DNA of 64,000 nt. Source: an uncultured Vibrio sp. (GTDB lineage: Bacteria > Pseudomonadota > Gammaproteobacteria > Enterobacterales > Vibrionaceae). The stretch lies in assembly GCF_947488985.1 (NCBI RefSeq), contig NZ_CANLBV010000004.1:26431-90430 (forward strand), given 5' to 3'. This document shows, piece by piece, positions 35,636 through 47,903 of this stretch; the stretch's first letter is position 1; each line of letters begins with the position of its first letter. Made by a program: the position numbers and the translations under genes. Below the pieces are notes generated by a model. It saw only the letters and a program-made list of their open reading frames with translations, was not told the DNA's origin and searched no databases.

Positions 35636-37996
35636 TTATTTACGTAAGGCATTCAGTTTCGCTTGGGCGATGCCAAAGATAGTATCGATTGGGTAGCTCC
35701 CCTCTTCACTGGCTTCACCAGCGGCCTTACCTGTAAACAGCTCAATCGCTTCCGTTACATGGTCAATGGCCCAGATATTGAATTCCCCCTTTTCAACCGC
35801 TTTTACTATATCACTGCGCAACATCAGGTTATGCACGTTCGAACGCGGGATGATCACCCCTTGCTCATTTGAACGGCCTTTAATTTCGCACACATCAAAG
35901 AATCCTTCGATTTTCTCGTTCACGCCACCAATTGGCTGAGACTCACCGAACTGGTTCATCGAGCCAGTGATCGCGATATCTTGACGATTGGGTTGTTTCG
36001 AAAAGGCGGACACCACCGCGCAGAACTCAGCCATGCTCGCACTATCGCCATCGACGCCACCATACGATTGTTCGAAGGTAATATTAGTGGTCAGTGGCAC
36101 CTTGGCTGTTTTACCAAACACCGAAGAAAGGTACGCAGATAAGATCATCACCCCCTTCGAGTGAATGCTGCCGCCGAGATCGACATTTCTTTCGATATCA
36201 ATCACTTCACCATCACCATAAGCGGTGGTTGCCGTGATTCGGTTCGGTGCACCAAACATATGATCTGTGGTGCTGAGTACCGAGAGCGCATTGACTTGCC
36301 CTACCGCCAGCCCATCAACATGGATCAGCGTCGTGCCATTGGTGAAGGTTTCCATCACGCTGTCTTGCAATCGCCCAACACGCATCTGTTGATTGGCTAA
36401 TGCTTGATCTACGTGAGTAGCACGAATCAGATTAGACTTCGACCCTCTTGCCACGTAATTGGACTCACGCAACAGGTTCGCAATGTGTGCCGAGTGCAGC
36501 GATAATTTACCTTGATCACCCGCCTGACGAGAGCTGTGCTCAATAATGCGGGCAATCGCTTTGCGATCACAATGCAGCATGTTGTTGTCGTGTACGATAC
36601 TCGAAATGAAGCGTGCGTAATGCATTTCAGAGTCCGCTGTACGCTTCATCTCATCTTCAAAGTCAGCCGTCACACGGAACAACTCACCAAACTCCGCATC
36701 GTAATGCTGCAACAGCTGATAAGTGCGGTAATCACCAAACAGAATGATTTTGACATCCAACGGGATAGGTTCGGGATCAAGCGATACCGCTCCGGTTAAG
36801 GTCACCTCTTTTTCCAGTGAAGTGAAACTCAATTGACGTGAACGCAGCGCTCGCTTCAAGCCTTCCCAAACATACGGTTGTTCTAGTACCTTAACCGCAT
36901 CCATCAACAATACGCCGCCATTAGCTCTATGTAAGCTACCGGCGCGAATCAATGAGAAGTCTGTAAATACAGTGCCCTTAAAGGTGGCCGTTTCAACATG
37001 ACCAAACAACGAATGGTAGTTCGGATTCTCTTCCACCACTATCGGTAGGGTCTGCTCCTTCTGGCTGACAATCACATTCACCTTATAACGACGCGGCATT
37101 TTCTTATCCAACGAAGCGGTCGCAATCTCCGCTTGTTCGGTACTTTCCTCTAAGAAAATATCTGCGTTATCAACAATATCTTTACGTAGTGAGGTGAGGT
37201 ATTTTTTGACCTCTGGATACTGGTTGTAATCTTTCTTAAGTTGCTTAATGAAGTGGGTAATCACATCGCGCGCCGTGTCATCATTCAGCTTTTGAATTTT
37301 CTCGGTGTAGGTTTCTTCAAGCTCGGTCAGTTCACGAGAAATGGTACGTAAGCTAACCTCCAAGGCATCAATGGTTTTATCGAACTGGTCTTGCTCTTGT
37401 GGAGAAAGCAACTCAAAGCTCTCTTCTGTATGAAGATCATCACCATTCATTGCCACAAACTGATAATCGCCCTGAGTGGTGATCGTCAGGTTGATGCCTT
37501 TATCTTTCGCTTCTTGGCTGATCGTTTCCAATGCCGCTTGTTGCTTGGCTGCCAGTTGGTTTTTAAGCCTATCCGCGCGGCTAAAATACATCTCATTATC
37601 AAAAGCGAGCGGCATTGCTTTGAGCAGTTTACGCATCAAGTTTTCAATGTCTTGCTTTAAGCTACTGCCGACACCGCTGGGCAATTTAAGTACCTTAGGG
37701 GTACGAATATCTTCAAAGTTGGCGATATAACACCAGTCAAAAAGCTCTTTAGTCTCTTGCGGGTGTCTATTTAGATAACGCAATATCATGGTGCGTTTAC
37801 CTAGGCCATTACGCCCTATCGCATAAATGTTGTAACCCTTTTCCTTGATTGACATAGCGAACTCAACGGCCTTTTGTGCACGTTCCTGTCCGACAATTTC
37901 GTCAATGGGAGCCAGTTCTTTGGTCGATTTACATGGTAACGTATCAAGTTCTGCTACCTTATACAGCTGCTCTTTCTTGAGTCTTTGCATCGCCAT
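35636..37996 (-). CDS. Lon-related ATP-dependent protease (LonB/YcbZ-type)
   Basis: 786 aa, longer than E. coli YcbZ (586). The N-terminal AAA region (NIYAIGRNGLGKRTM as Walker-like loop, GVLLMDAVKVLEQPYVWEGLKRAL) is followed by the Lon proteolytic domain from about residue 560. The catalytic Ser lies in GVDGDSASMAEFCAV and the Lys in GGVNEKIEGFFDVCE. A coiled region at about 200-280 interrupts the ATPase part, as usual for this subgroup. AAGGAGG lies 5 bases before the start. Quality-control substrates are unknown. Monocistronic. Confidence 0.9.
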   Translation of the reverse strand: MAMQRLKKEQLYKVAELDTLPCKSTKELAPIDEIVGQERAQKAVEFAMSIKEKGYNIYAIGRNGLGKRTMILRYLNRHPQETKELFDWCYIANFEDIRTPKVLKLPSGVGSSLKQDIENLMRKLLKAMPLAFDNEMYFSRADRLKNQLAAKQQAALETISQEAKDKGINLTITTQGDYQFVAMNGDDLHTEESFELLSPQEQDQFDKTIDALEVSLRTISRELTELEETYTEKIQKLNDDTARDVITHFIKQLKKDYNQYPEVKKYLTSLRKDIVDNADIFLEESTEQAEIATASLDKKMPRRYKVNVIVSQKEQTLPIVVEENPNYHSLFGHVETATFKGTVFTDFSLIRAGSLHRANGGVLLMDAVKVLEQPYVWEGLKRALRSRQLSFTSLEKEVTLTGAVSLDPEPIPLDVKIILFGDYRTYQLLQHYDAEFGELFRVTADFEDEMKRTADSEMHYARFISSIVHDNNMLHCDRKAIARIIEHSSRQAGDQGKLSLHSAHIANLLRESNYVARGSKSNLIRATHVDQALANQQMRVGRLQDSVMETFTNGTTLIHVDGLAVGQVNALSVLSTTDHMFGAPNRITATTAYGDGEVIDIERNVDLGGSIHSKGVMILSAYLSSVFGKTAKVPLTTNITFEQSYGGVDGDSASMAEFCAVVSAFSKQPNRQDIAITGSMNQFGESQPIGGVNEKIEGFFDVCEIKGRSNEQGVIIPRSNVHNLMLRSDIVKAVEKGEFNIWAIDHVTEAIELFTGKAAGEASEEGSYPIDTIFGIAQAKLNALRK

Positions 37997-38266
37997 CGCC
38001 GCCTCCTTAGTCCTGTATTACTTGGGTATAGATATCATCAGTGTAGATGTAATTTCCTATAAATTTAGTGACTTACGCTACATCGCTGTTCAACCGTACA
38101 AATAACACACAATTTGGGCTTATTTTACCTTAGCCAAGGTCTTTATTTGCGAGCGAATAATGCAATGTTTGACTCGCAGGCAAACGACGGGCCCCAATTC
38201 AATGTGGCATTGGAGCAGTTTTAAAATAATTTGAAAAAAATGCGACTCGAAGGGAACTAATCATGA

Positions 38267-38885
38267 CTAACCGCGTCTTATAAGTACATTCGGATTAAAT
38301 TCAATATGGATTGACTCTAGAATGGATATAGCAAAGCTGGTTTGGCCGCCAAAAGAAAAATGTCGCATTCGTGCGACATTTTTCGTTTCTGAAGAGAAAT
38401 AGACGACAACACTAGGTGACATTGTCACTTGTTGTGTTGCATTATTGGATTCGCGGTACGAAGATTTGGTCGACTCTCTAACAATTAAATCAATCGAAGG
38501 TAATTGAGCTTCATGCCTCTCACCGGATAACAGATTCAAGATTGACTGAGCACACACCTCACCAATCTCTTCAATCGGCTGTCTCAAGGTCGTTAATGCT
38601 GGCGTGAAATACTTCGACGTTGGCAAGTCATCAAAGCCGACTCTGATACGTCTGCTGGCATTTTATAGCCTTCAAAACAATTACCCGCATCAGGCTGACT
38701 CGAAAGCCCCTTAGTATGAGCGATATTCACATGCCCTTGTTGCAATAAGTGCAGGGTTGCCATGTAATCACCCAACACATTATCAATGTTAAGAGCGAAC
38801 ATTATCTGCAACCATATCATAGCCCACCGCAACCACCAGAATACAAGGGACCACCAGCAAACCATCCACTTCAGGTCGAACACCT
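38267..38885 (-). pseudogene. LacI-family regulator remnant
   Basis: Pieces of one LacI-family protein are spread over different frames. RPEVDGLLVVP is at the right end, then NIDNVLGDYMATLHLLQQGHV and KGLSSQPDAG in the next frame. After a gap of perhaps 60-70 lost residues comes DDLPTSKYFTPALTTLRQPI to LIVREST in a third frame. The DNA-binding head is absent, replaced at about 38885 by IS66 sequence. About 50 extra residues trail after the usual LacI end before the stop. At least two frameshifts plus a deletion make function very unlikely. Confidence 0.75.
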
Positions 38886-38919
38886 AAAATCTACTGTGTA
38901 CCCGTAACATATGTCCAAG

Positions 38920-39152
38920 ATGAGGTACCAGACAGCCATTGCTAACTCTTTCATGCACTTGACCATGTAGTCATAGAGGATAAGCCCATTAGTTTTTGCA
39001 GTCTCGACGATACTGTAAAGCATCGCGCTCGCCTCAGTACCATTTGGTGTGTTCGAGAACAACCAGTTCTTCCTACCAGTGACCAGCGGTTTAATTGCGC
39101 GTTCAGCAGCAAAAGAAGAGAGCGAAGCCACCATTGCGACCGTTATAGGCAA
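38920..39152 (-). pseudogene. IS66-family transposase (TnpC) C-terminal fragment
   Basis: The translation contains AERAIKPLVTGRKNWLFSNT, PNGTEASAMLYSIVETAK and NGLILYDYMVKCMKELA, the well-conserved C-terminal end of IS66 TnpC. Only about 75 residues survive; upstream catalytic parts and IS ends are missing. It directly adjoins the truncated LacI gene, so the IS probably caused that break and was later deleted. Confidence 0.8.
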
Positions 39153-39312
39153 AATTATTAATTAAAGATCAGTAGCTTAGATTGAATAATGCGTAAAATA
39201 TCAGCTTGAAATCGCTTTCATTTCATCAATAATGGCGAGGGCTATCACGGAAAAGCGTGTGTAAAAATGAAGGAAATATGGTGCAGTTTTGATTGGTTTT
39301 CATATATATGAG

Positions 39313-39345
39313 AAGCCTCAAAATCTAAGGTCGATTTTGAGGCTT
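39313..39345 (-). terminator. Hairpin after prolyl oligopeptidase gene
   Basis: A 13-bp perfect stem (39313-39325 with 39333-39345), 7-nt loop, 45 bp past the stop of the oligopeptidase gene. No strong T tract follows on either side. The 160 bp between the IS66 scrap and this hairpin hold nothing recognisable. Confidence 0.5.
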
Positions 39346-39389
39346 ATTGGTCTGAGTTAAACACCCAATTATCTAGAATCAAGCATTAT

Positions 39390-41450
39390 CTAAAACGAAT
39401 CTAGAGATTCTACGCCCATATTGAACAGCGTAAATGCATAGGTATCGGCAGTGAGATCGATCGCTTTACTCAGCGGCATTCCCGCACCGTGACCTGCATT
39501 AACATCGATACGAATCATCACAGGCGCACCACCTTCATGCTTGTCTTGCAGCTCTGCGATGAACTTATAAGAGTGTGCTGGCACCACGCGGTCGTCATGA
39601 TCAGCGGTCGTGACCAAAGTTGCTGGGTAATCGCCCCCTCGCACCACATTATGAACCGGAGAATAACCAAGCAGGTATTCAAACATCTCTCTGTTTTGCG
39701 CTGACGTGCCGTAGTCGTACGCCCAGCCTTCGCCAGACGTGAATGTGTGGTAACGCAGCATATCTAGCACCCCAACAGCAGGCAGAGCCACTTGGAAAAG
39801 CTCCGGCCTCTGTGTCATGCAAGCACCCACTAGCAAGCCACCGTTAGAACCGCCGCGAATCGCTAGCTTGTCACGGCCGGTGTAATTTTCTGCGATTAAG
39901 AACTCCGCAGCAGCAATGAAATCGTCAAACACATTCTGCTTTTGTTGTTGTGTACCCGCTTTGTGCCACGCTTTGCCATATTCGCCACCACCACGTAGGT
40001 TCGGCACCGCATACACACCACCGAGTTCCAACCAACTGCCCACTGTGCCTGAGAAAGAAGGCGTTAGGCTGACGTTGAAGCCGCCATAGGCATACAACAT
40101 GGTGGGGTTATTGCCGTCCAGTTTTAATCCCTTCTTATAAGAGATAAGCATCGGAACCTGAGTGCCATCTTTTGAGGTATAGAAAACCTGCTTAGACTCA
40201 AACTTGTCCGATTCAAACGGAGACTCTGAGCGCTGATAAATTTCTGAGCTGCCCGATTCAACATTAAAAGAGAAAATAGTGGGCGGCGTAACATAGTTGG
40301 TGAAGGTGTAATAAAGCTGAGTTTGTTCTTTTTTACCACCTAAGCCACTGGCCGTTCCCAGACCGGGCAAATGGATTTCACGAACTCGGTTACCTTGATA
40401 ATCCAACTGCTCAATTTTCGACACCACATCCACCATGTAGTGAGCAAACAAATAGCCACCACCAGTGCTGATGTCTAACGGCTGTGGCTTTTCTGAGATG
40501 ATATCTCGCCACTGCTGGGTACGTGTATCAAAGCTCACCACCTTACCGTTCGGCGCATCGAGATTGGTGTATAGAATGAAGGTCTCATCTTGGTTATCGA
40601 TGAGATACGTATCGCTATCCACATGATCAATCAACGTATTCAGCGATTGTTCTGATGAGCTTAAGTCGATATAAAACAGTCTGTTCCCCGATGTTGATTC
40701 TTTGCCAAGAATAATTAGGTAACGATCGTCTTCGGTGGTGTAGCCTGATACATAGCGGTGCTGCTCGGCGTTGTTCGCACCAAAGATCACCTTGTCGCTC
40801 GCTTGCTCTGTGCCCAACTCATGGAAGTACAGCTTGTGTTGCTCAGTACGAGCAGAAAGCTCACTGCCATCTGGTTTGTCGTAGCTGGAATAATAGAAGC
40901 CGCGATTGCCTAACCAAGAGATGCCCGTAAATTTGGCGTCGGTGATTTCCGTTTCGAGCTGTTGTTTGGTCTCGGTATCAATCACGAAGATCTTGCGCCA
41001 GTCGCTGCCGCCCTCAGAAATGCTGTACGCCACTAAGCTGTAGTCTTTCGAAAATGATACTGAGCCTAGAGATGTGGTGCCGTCTTCCGAGAAGGTATTC
41101 GGATCTAGGAAGACTTCAACCTGTTGACCCTCTTTCTGACGATAGAGAATACTGTGATTCTGCAGGCCATCATTCTTATAGAAATAGGTGTAATCACCTC
41201 TTACAAACGGCTGCGAACTCTTTTTATAGTCTTGTGCTTTCGCCAGTCGCTCTCGCAGTTCCACGCGATACGGGATTTGAGCGAGGTAATCGAACGTGAC
41301 TTCATTCTGGCCCGCCACCCACTGCGCGGTTTCGTCACTTCTGTCGTCTTCTAGCCAACGATATGGGTCTTCGATTATCTGACCAAAATAGTCATCGCTG
41401 ACGATCTGTTTATTGGTGATTGGATATTGATACTCTTTTAAATAGCTCAT
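39390..41450 (-). CDS. Prolyl oligopeptidase (S9A family)
   Basis: Serine peptidase that cuts short peptides after proline. 686 aa, the usual length. An N-terminal seven-bladed propeller (residues about 70-400) is followed by the alpha/beta-hydrolase domain with the nucleophile in [13 protein letters not shown], the Asp in [14 protein letters not shown] and the His in NAGHGAGMP. It starts with [20 protein letters not shown], a family hallmark. No signal peptide, so cytosolic. AAGGATCACG precedes the ATG. It lies next to, and on the same strand as, a LysR gene just upstream (11 bp), so the two may share a transcript. Confidence 0.93.
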   Translation of the reverse strand: MSYLKEYQYPITNKQIVSDDYFGQIIEDPYRWLEDDRSDETAQWVAGQNEVTFDYLAQIPYRVELRERLAKAQDYKKSSQPFVRGDYTYFYKNDGLQNHSILYRQKEGQQVEVFLDPNTFSEDGTTSLGSVSFSKDYSLVAYSISEGGSDWRKIFVIDTETKQQLETEITDAKFTGISWLGNRGFYYSSYDKPDGSELSARTEQHKLYFHELGTEQASDKVIFGANNAEQHRYVSGYTTEDDRYLIILGKESTSGNRLFYIDLSSSEQSLNTLIDHVDSDTYLIDNQDETFILYTNLDAPNGKVVSFDTRTQQWRDIISEKPQPLDISTGGGYLFAHYMVDVVSKIEQLDYQGNRVREIHLPGLGTASGLGGKKEQTQLYYTFTNYVTPPTIFSFNVESGSSEIYQRSESPFESDKFESKQVFYTSKDGTQVPMLISYKKGLKLDGNNPTMLYAYGGFNVSLTPSFSGTVGSWLELGGVYAVPNLRGGGEYGKAWHKAGTQQQKQNVFDDFIAAAEFLIAENYTGRDKLAIRGGSNGGLLVGACMTQRPELFQVALPAVGVLDMLRYHTFTSGEGWAYDYGTSAQNREMFEYLLGYSPVHNVVRGGDYPATLVTTADHDDRVVPAHSYKFIAELQDKHEGGAPVMIRIDVNAGHGAGMPLSKAIDLTADTYAFTLFNMGVESLDSF

Positions 41451-41461
41451 CGTGATCCTTA

Positions 41462-42379
41462 TTAAAAATAGTGAGAAATCGTCAGATAACGAGTTCTAAT
41501 GTGTTCAATCAATAACTTAATCTTGTTAGGCGGCTGACGCGTAAAAGGGTACACCGCATAGATACCGAGCTTCTTACCCACTAAGTCAGGGAAGATGTCC
41601 ACTAGCTGACCGTTGCGAATATCGTGATAAACCAGACAACGCGGCACGTACGCCACACCATGCCCGCCTAATGCCGCTTTTCTTAATGCGGTTGCGTTGT
41701 CGGTCGAGAAAGACCCCGAAACACGCACGATGTATTTGTCGTTGTCGGTACAGCCGTCTTTACTGTGCAGGAACTGCCACTCGCTGGCACCCGTTGTTTG
41801 ATAGGCGTATTGCAAGCAGTTGTGCTGCACTAAGTCTTTCGGCAGCATCGGCTTGCCGTTTTTGGCGATATAAGATGGCGAAGCACACACCACCCATTGC
41901 GAATCCAATATATGGCGAGCAATCAAGCTTGAGTCTTCCAGATAACCGGTACGAATCACCAAGTCGAGACCATCCTCAACCAAATCAACAAAACGATTGT
42001 TCAGAGACATATCGACCGTTAAACCTGGGTGCATATTACAAAATTCGGCAACAGCGTCTGCGAGTATCAAATCTCCGGAGATAGTAGGCACTGACATTTT
42101 GATATGACCGCTGACATTTTCACCAAAGCCTGAAACTGCGTCCATAGCCTCTTGAGTCGCCTGCTTCACATTTTTGGCTCCGTGCAAAATTGCCTTGCCC
42201 GCCTCGGTCAGGGTCAATTTACGCGTAGTTCGATATAATAATTGCACGCCAATCTCCTCTTCCAATCGCGCAATTCTCTTACTAACTACCGAATTTGTAA
42301 GGTTATTTTGCTCTGCGACCTTACTGAAACTGCCCAGTTCTACTACCTGTGAAAACAGGATCAAATCGTCTGCTCGCAT
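41462..42379 (-). CDS. LysR-family regulator, divergent from lactate genes
   Basis: 305 aa. N-terminal winged HTH at about 1-60 ([28 protein letters not shown]) and a LysR substrate domain from about 90. Divergent from the lactate permease gene with a 234-bp gap, so it is the likely activator of lactate use; it could also or instead control the oligopeptidase gene that follows on its own strand. Ligand unknown. Confidence 0.85.
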   Translation of the reverse strand: MRADDLILFSQVVELGSFSKVAEQNNLTNSVVSKRIARLEEEIGVQLLYRTTRKLTLTEAGKAILHGAKNVKQATQEAMDAVSGFGENVSGHIKMSVPTISGDLILADAVAEFCNMHPGLTVDMSLNNRFVDLVEDGLDLVIRTGYLEDSSLIARHILDSQWVVCASPSYIAKNGKPMLPKDLVQHNCLQYAYQTTGASEWQFLHSKDGCTDNDKYIVRVSGSFSTDNATALRKAALGGHGVAYVPRCLVYHDIRNGQLVDIFPDLVGKKLGIYAVYPFTRQPPNKIKLLIEHIRTRYLTISHYF

Positions 42380-42613
42380 CTGATTATGCCAATTTTGGAA
42401 TTAATTATTTTCATTATTTCCCTATATCAATAAAAAATAAAGGGGTAAATTCACACTAAATTAACAAAATAATCACAAAAGAGTCATTCCAATTACAAGA
42501 TTCGCACCCAAATGGTTCCCGCTTAGAGGCCAATAGCGATTCAAAAAATGACAACCCATAACGTGTTATCTACTTCAAACATGAACGTTTGAAAACAGTA
42601 CGAGGAAGTACCC

Positions 42614-44863
42614 ATGAGTGAAACTCTACTAGCTCTATTGGCCTTTTCACCAATAGTTGTTGCAGCGATTCTACTGGTTGGCCTGAACTGGCCAGCGAAA
42701 AAAGCGATGCCAGTGGCATTTGCACTAACCGTTGCTATTGCCCTATTTGCTTGGGATATGTCTGGCACTCGCGTGTTGGCCTCTGTATTTCAAGGTTTCG
42801 GTATTACTGTGTCGGTTCTCTGGATTGTGTTCGGCGCCATCTTCTTATTAAACACTTTGAAACACACCGGAGCTATCACCACCATCCGCAACGGCTTCAC
42901 GGACATATCCGCTGACCGTCGTGTTCAGGCGATTATCATCGCTTGGTGTTTCGGTTCTTTCATTGAGGGTGCATCTGGCTTCGGTACACCAGCAGCTATT
43001 GCCGCTCCGCTACTGGTTGCTATCGGCTTCCCAGCACTTGCTGCGGTACTGATGGGCATGATGATCCAATCAACGCCAGTATCATTCGGCGCGGTTGGTA
43101 CGCCAATCATTGTTGGTGTGAACAAAGGCTTGGACACACACAACATCGGTGAAAGCCTGATTGCTCACGGTTCTACTTGGGATGCTTACCTACAACAGAT
43201 CACATCAAGTGTCGCGCTGATTCACGCTTCTGTTGGTGTGATGATGCCAGTGTTGATGGCAATGATGCTGACTCGCTTCTTCGGTAAGAACAAAAGCTGG
43301 ACTGAAGGTTTAGACATCCTACCGTTTGCGCTATTCGCAGGTGCTGCTTTCACCATTCCTTACGCACTGACGGGTGTCTTCCTAGGTGCTGAGTTCCCAT
43401 CACTAATTGGTGGTCTGGTTGGCCTAGCGATTGTGGTTACTGCAGCAAAACGTGGCTTCCTTGTTCCAAAGTCAAAATGGGATTTTGAAAGCGAAGATAA
43501 ATGGCCAGCTGAGTGGTTAGGTTCGCTGAAGATCGATCTAGACGACAATTCAAACGGTAACCAAAGCCATAAGAAGATGAGCATGACGATGGCATGGGCA
43601 CCTTACGTGCTGTTAGCGGTGACTTTGGTTGCAAGCCGTGTGAGCCCTGAGTTCAAAGGCCTACTTAAGAGCGTTAGCCTTTCATTCAGCAACATCCTTG
43701 GTGAGACAGGCGTAAGCACAGCGATTCAACCTCTCTATCTACCGGGCGGCATCTTAGTCTTCGTCGCGCTGGTTGCGGTTCTCATGCAATCTCGCAGCGC
43801 AACGCCACTGGCTAAAGCGCTCGGTGAATCAAGTAAAACACTGATTGGTGCAGGCTTTGTGTTGGTGTTCACCATCCCGATGGTACGTATCTTCATTAAC
43901 TCTGGTGTGAACGGTGCAGATTTAGCAAGTATGCCCGTAACCACGGCAAACTTCGCAGCAGACCTAGTCGGCAGCGCATTCCCAGCCTTAAGTGCAACAG
44001 TGGGTGCATTGGGTGCTTTCATTGCAGGTTCGAACACAGTATCAAACATGATGTTCAGCCAGTTCCAGTTCGAAGTAGCGCAAACTCTGACTATCTCTAG
44101 TGCAGTTGTCGTTGCCCTACAAGCCGTTGGTGCAGCAGCAGGTAACATGATTGCGATTCACAACGTGGTAGCCGCATCAGCAACCGTTGGCTTGCTAGGA
44201 CGCGAAGGTGCACGCTACCGCGACATGCATTCAGGAATGAGTGGGCCAAACGCCGCTGTACGTCGTGTATTCCAATCTATGCGTCATCCTAGTTGGGCCG
44301 TTGATGTTGGCTTGTTGGGTAAACCGCATGACCTAGGCAACATCTCTACTTATCGTGGCTCTCCTACCAAACTGGGAGACTACATCGGTTGGTTGGGTGA
44401 CAACTTCGACCCGTCGATTTCATGGAAAGACCTAGAGTGGATCCGTGATTTCTGGGATGGCCCAATGGTCATCAAAGGCATTCTTGATGAAGAAGATGCA
44501 AAAGACGCCGTTAGATTTGGCGCAGACGGCATTGTGGTTTCAAACCACGGCGGTCGTCAGCTTGATGGTGTTCTATCAAGTGCCAAAGCATTACCTGCAA
44601 TTGCAGACGCAGTTAAAGGTGACATCAAGATTCTGGTCGATTCCGGCATTCGCACGGGCTTAGATGTGGTTCGAATGATGGCATTGGGCGCAGATTGCAC
44701 CTTGCTTGGCCGATCTTTCGTTTACGCATTAGCAGCGCAAGGACAAGCAGGGGTTGAGAACCTACTCGACCTTTACGACAAAGAGATGCGCGTTGCCATG
44801 ACATTAACAGGCGCAAAGACAATCAAAGACTTAACTCGTGAATCTTTGGTGGGGCTAGATTAA
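42614..44863 (+). pseudogene. In-frame chimera of L-lactate permease (LctP) and C-terminal half of L-lactate dehydrogenase (LldD)
   Basis: One 749-aa frame. Residues 1-533 are a normal lactate permease ([45 protein letters not shown]). From residue 534 it reads the second half of FMN-dependent LldD ([28 protein letters not shown] with the catalytic His, [13 protein letters not shown]). The switch is at 44207-44212 (GGTGCA), a hexamer that fits both parents (GREGA of the permease, PTPGA of LldD). Lost are about 30 permease residues (last helix), the intergenic DNA and about 160 N-terminal LldD residues with half the TIM barrel. The dehydrogenase half cannot work; the permease may or may not. 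GAGGAAG precedes the start. Recombination deletion or assembly collapse are both possible. Confidence 0.88.
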
Positions 44864-45006
44864 CCCGCCACGATCCAGATGAAGATTCAGACTCAAGCTT
44901 TGGTCTACTTAGACTGAAGTTCAATCAGTGTCACAGCAATTCCACTGCTGTTGTGACACCGTTTAAAAACAAATCAGTGCCAAATAAGAAGCACAAGGAA
45001 GCAAAG

Positions 45007-47861
45007 ATGGAGACAAACACATCCCATGAGCGAGTAGTAGATGCCAAAGCTTATCAGCAGCTTGAAGCGATACTGGCTCAAAAAATAGAAACGGAACGCA
45101 TTGTCACGCAAGAGGCAAAGCGATTGGCTTACGGCACCGATGCGAGTTTTTATCGCTTGGTGCCGAAAATGGTTCTAAGGCTTAAAAACTTAGACGAAGT
45201 GATATTCACGATTCAAAGTTGTCGTGAACTCGGTATTCATTTTACCTTTCGCGCAGCAGGTACCAGCCTTTCAGGGCAAGCAGTTTCCGACTCGGTACTC
45301 ATCACTCTGACCGACGACTGGCGAGGCCATGAGATCGTCGATAACGGCAATCAAATCATTCTTCAACCCGGTGTGATTGGCGCGGATGCCAACAAATACC
45401 TTGCCCCTTTCCAACGTAAAATCGGCCCAGACCCAGCTTCAATCAACACCTGTAAAATCGGCGGTATTGCCGCGAACAATGCCAGTGGCATGTGTTGTGG
45501 TACTGCGCAGAACTCCTATCGTACCGTCGATAGCATGAAAGTCGTGTTGAGTGATGGCACCCTGCTCGATACCGCAGACAGTGCTAGCGTTGAGGCATTC
45601 AAGCAATCACACAAAACGCTGTTTGAAGGCATTGTTGAACTGCACCGCCAAACCAGCTTGAATCAAGAACTCGCTGACAGAATCCGCCACAAGTACCGCC
45701 TTAAAAACACCATGGGCTACGCGCTCAATGCATTGGTCGATTATCACGATCCAATCGAAATCATTAAACACCTGATGATTGGCTCCGAAGGCACGCTAGG
45801 CTTCATCGCCGAGATCACTTACAACACGGTGATTGAACACCCAAATAAAGCCTCAGCCCTGCTGGTGTTTGCCGACATCGAGCAAGCTAGTAAAGCCGTA
45901 ACTACTCTGTCCAAAACTCCGGTTGCTGCTGTTGAGTTAATGGACGGCAGAGCGCTACGTTCTGTCGCGGATAAACCGGGTATGCCTGCGTTTATGCCAA
46001 ACTTGGATTTAGAAGCGGCGGCTATTCTGGTTGAATCACACGCCAGCTCCCAGCAGGACTTAGATTTACAATGTAAATCAATTTTGGATGCATTAGCTGA
46101 TTACACGATTGTTGAATCTGTCCCTTTCACTTCCGATCCCAAGACTGTCGCAACGCTTTGGGGCATCCGTAAAGGCATGTTCCCTGCAGTTGGCGCAGTG
46201 CGTGAAGTGGGTACGACGGTCATCATTGAAGATGTTGCTTTCCCAGTCGAGAACCTTGCGAATGGTATTCGAGAGCTGCAAGAGCTGTTTGATAAATACG
46301 ACTACAGCGAGGCGATCATTTTCGGCCACGCGCTAGAAGGCAATCTGCACTTTGTGTTTACCCAAGGCTTTTATAGCCAAGAGGAAATCGACCGTTACGG
46401 TGGTTTCATGGATGACGTAGCCGAGCTCGTCGCCGTGAAATATCAAGGTTCTCTGAAAGCAGAACATGGCACAGGCCGTAACATGGCACCTTATGTGGAG
46501 TTGGAATGGGGCAAGGATGGTTATGCCTTAATGCAACAGATCAAAGCACTATTCGACCCTGAAAGGCTGCTCAACCCCGGCGTGATCATCAATGGCAATC
46601 CAAATTCCCACATCACAGACTTAAAGCCAATGCCTGCTGCCGACGACCTTGTTGACCGCTGTATTGAGTGTGGATTCTGTGAGCCTGTTTGTCCGTCTCG
46701 CACACTGACCTTATCACCGCGCCAACGTATTGTGTTGTACCGAGAACTGCAACGCCGCCGGGCTACAGGTGAAGAGATTGAAGCAAACGAACTAGAAAAG
46801 ACCTTTGAATACCAAGGCATTGATACCTGCGCGGTAACTGGCCTGTGTGCCGAGCGTTGTCCGGTAGGCATTAACACCGGCAACTTAGTGAAGAAGCTTC
46901 GTGTTGCCAAATATCAGAAGTTCACGCCAATCGCTAAGTGGACGGCGGATCATTTCTCGACCACCACTAAGCTGACCAAGGCCGGGCTCAAAACCAATCA
47001 AGTGGCAAGCAAGGTTCTAGGCGCGAATACAGTCGGCAAGATCACCAATGGTTTGCGCTCAATGACCAAAGGCGCAACGCCAGTTTGGATGCCAGAGATG
47101 CCGCAATCCAACAGCCACTCACTCACAGCTTCACCTATGACAGCCGAAACATCGAACAACACTAAGAAGGTGGTTTACCTCCCTTCGTGTGCCAGTCGAA
47201 CCATGGGGCAACAGAGCGATGCGGGTGATCAACGCCCTCTTACTGAAGTGACTATGTCTCTGCTTAAGAAGGCGGGCTTCGAGGTAATTCTGCCGAAGAA
47301 ATTAGATGACCAATGTTGCGGTATGCCTTACGACAGCAAAGGCATGACCGACCTAGCCCAATCTAAAGCGCAACAGCTCGAAGAAGTATTGTGGCAAGCG
47401 AGTCGTCAGGGTGAATACCCAGTATTGATGGACACCAGCCCGTGTGCCAAACGCAGTATTGAGCGGTTCACCAAACCATTAGATGTGCTAGAGCCGACAG
47501 GGTTTGTGAATCAATACTTGCTAGAGCACCTGACGCTTGCACCACTTAAAGAGACCGTAATGCTGCATGTCACTTGTAGCTCTCGCCGAATGGGTTTAGA
47601 AGGGCAATGTTGAACCTTGCTAAAGCCTGTACCGAAGAAGTGATTGTTCCAGAGCATATACAATGTTGTGGCTGGGCGGGTGACAAAGGCTTTACCACGC
47701 CAGAGCTGAATGAGGCGGCGGTACACCCGCTCAAAGAACAAGTGCCGAGCAACTGCACTCGTGGATTTAGCAACAGCCGAACCTGTGAGATCGGTTTGTC
47801 GCATCACAGTGGCATTCCGTATCAGTCAATCTTGTATTTGGTGGACGAGGTTGCGCAGTAG
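45007..47861 (+). pseudogene. dld: D-lactate dehydrogenase (FAD / Fe-S, Dld-II type), frameshifted near the C terminus
   Basis: A membrane-associated flavoprotein with iron-sulfur domain that oxidises D-lactate. Order: FAD-binding type 4 domain (TFRAAGTSLSGQAVSDS, INTCKIGGIAANNASGMCCG), FAD-oxidase C domain, two 4Fe-4S motifs (RCIECGFCEPVCPSRT and CAVTGLCAERCPVG) and a CCG domain (DQCCGMPYDSKG). At 47602-47613 the frame reads GQC-stop. The next frame continues the protein from MLNLAKACTEEVIVPEHIQCCGWAGDKGF to a natural stop at 47861. One missing (or two extra) bases near 47605 thus removes about 85 residues and the second CCG cluster. The start is the ATG at 45007 after AAGGAAG; a GTG at 44953 is less likely. 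Confidence 0.85.
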
Positions 47862-47903
47862 CATCATTCCGATGCAAAAGGTATTAGCTTTAACCTAAAA
47901 CGA

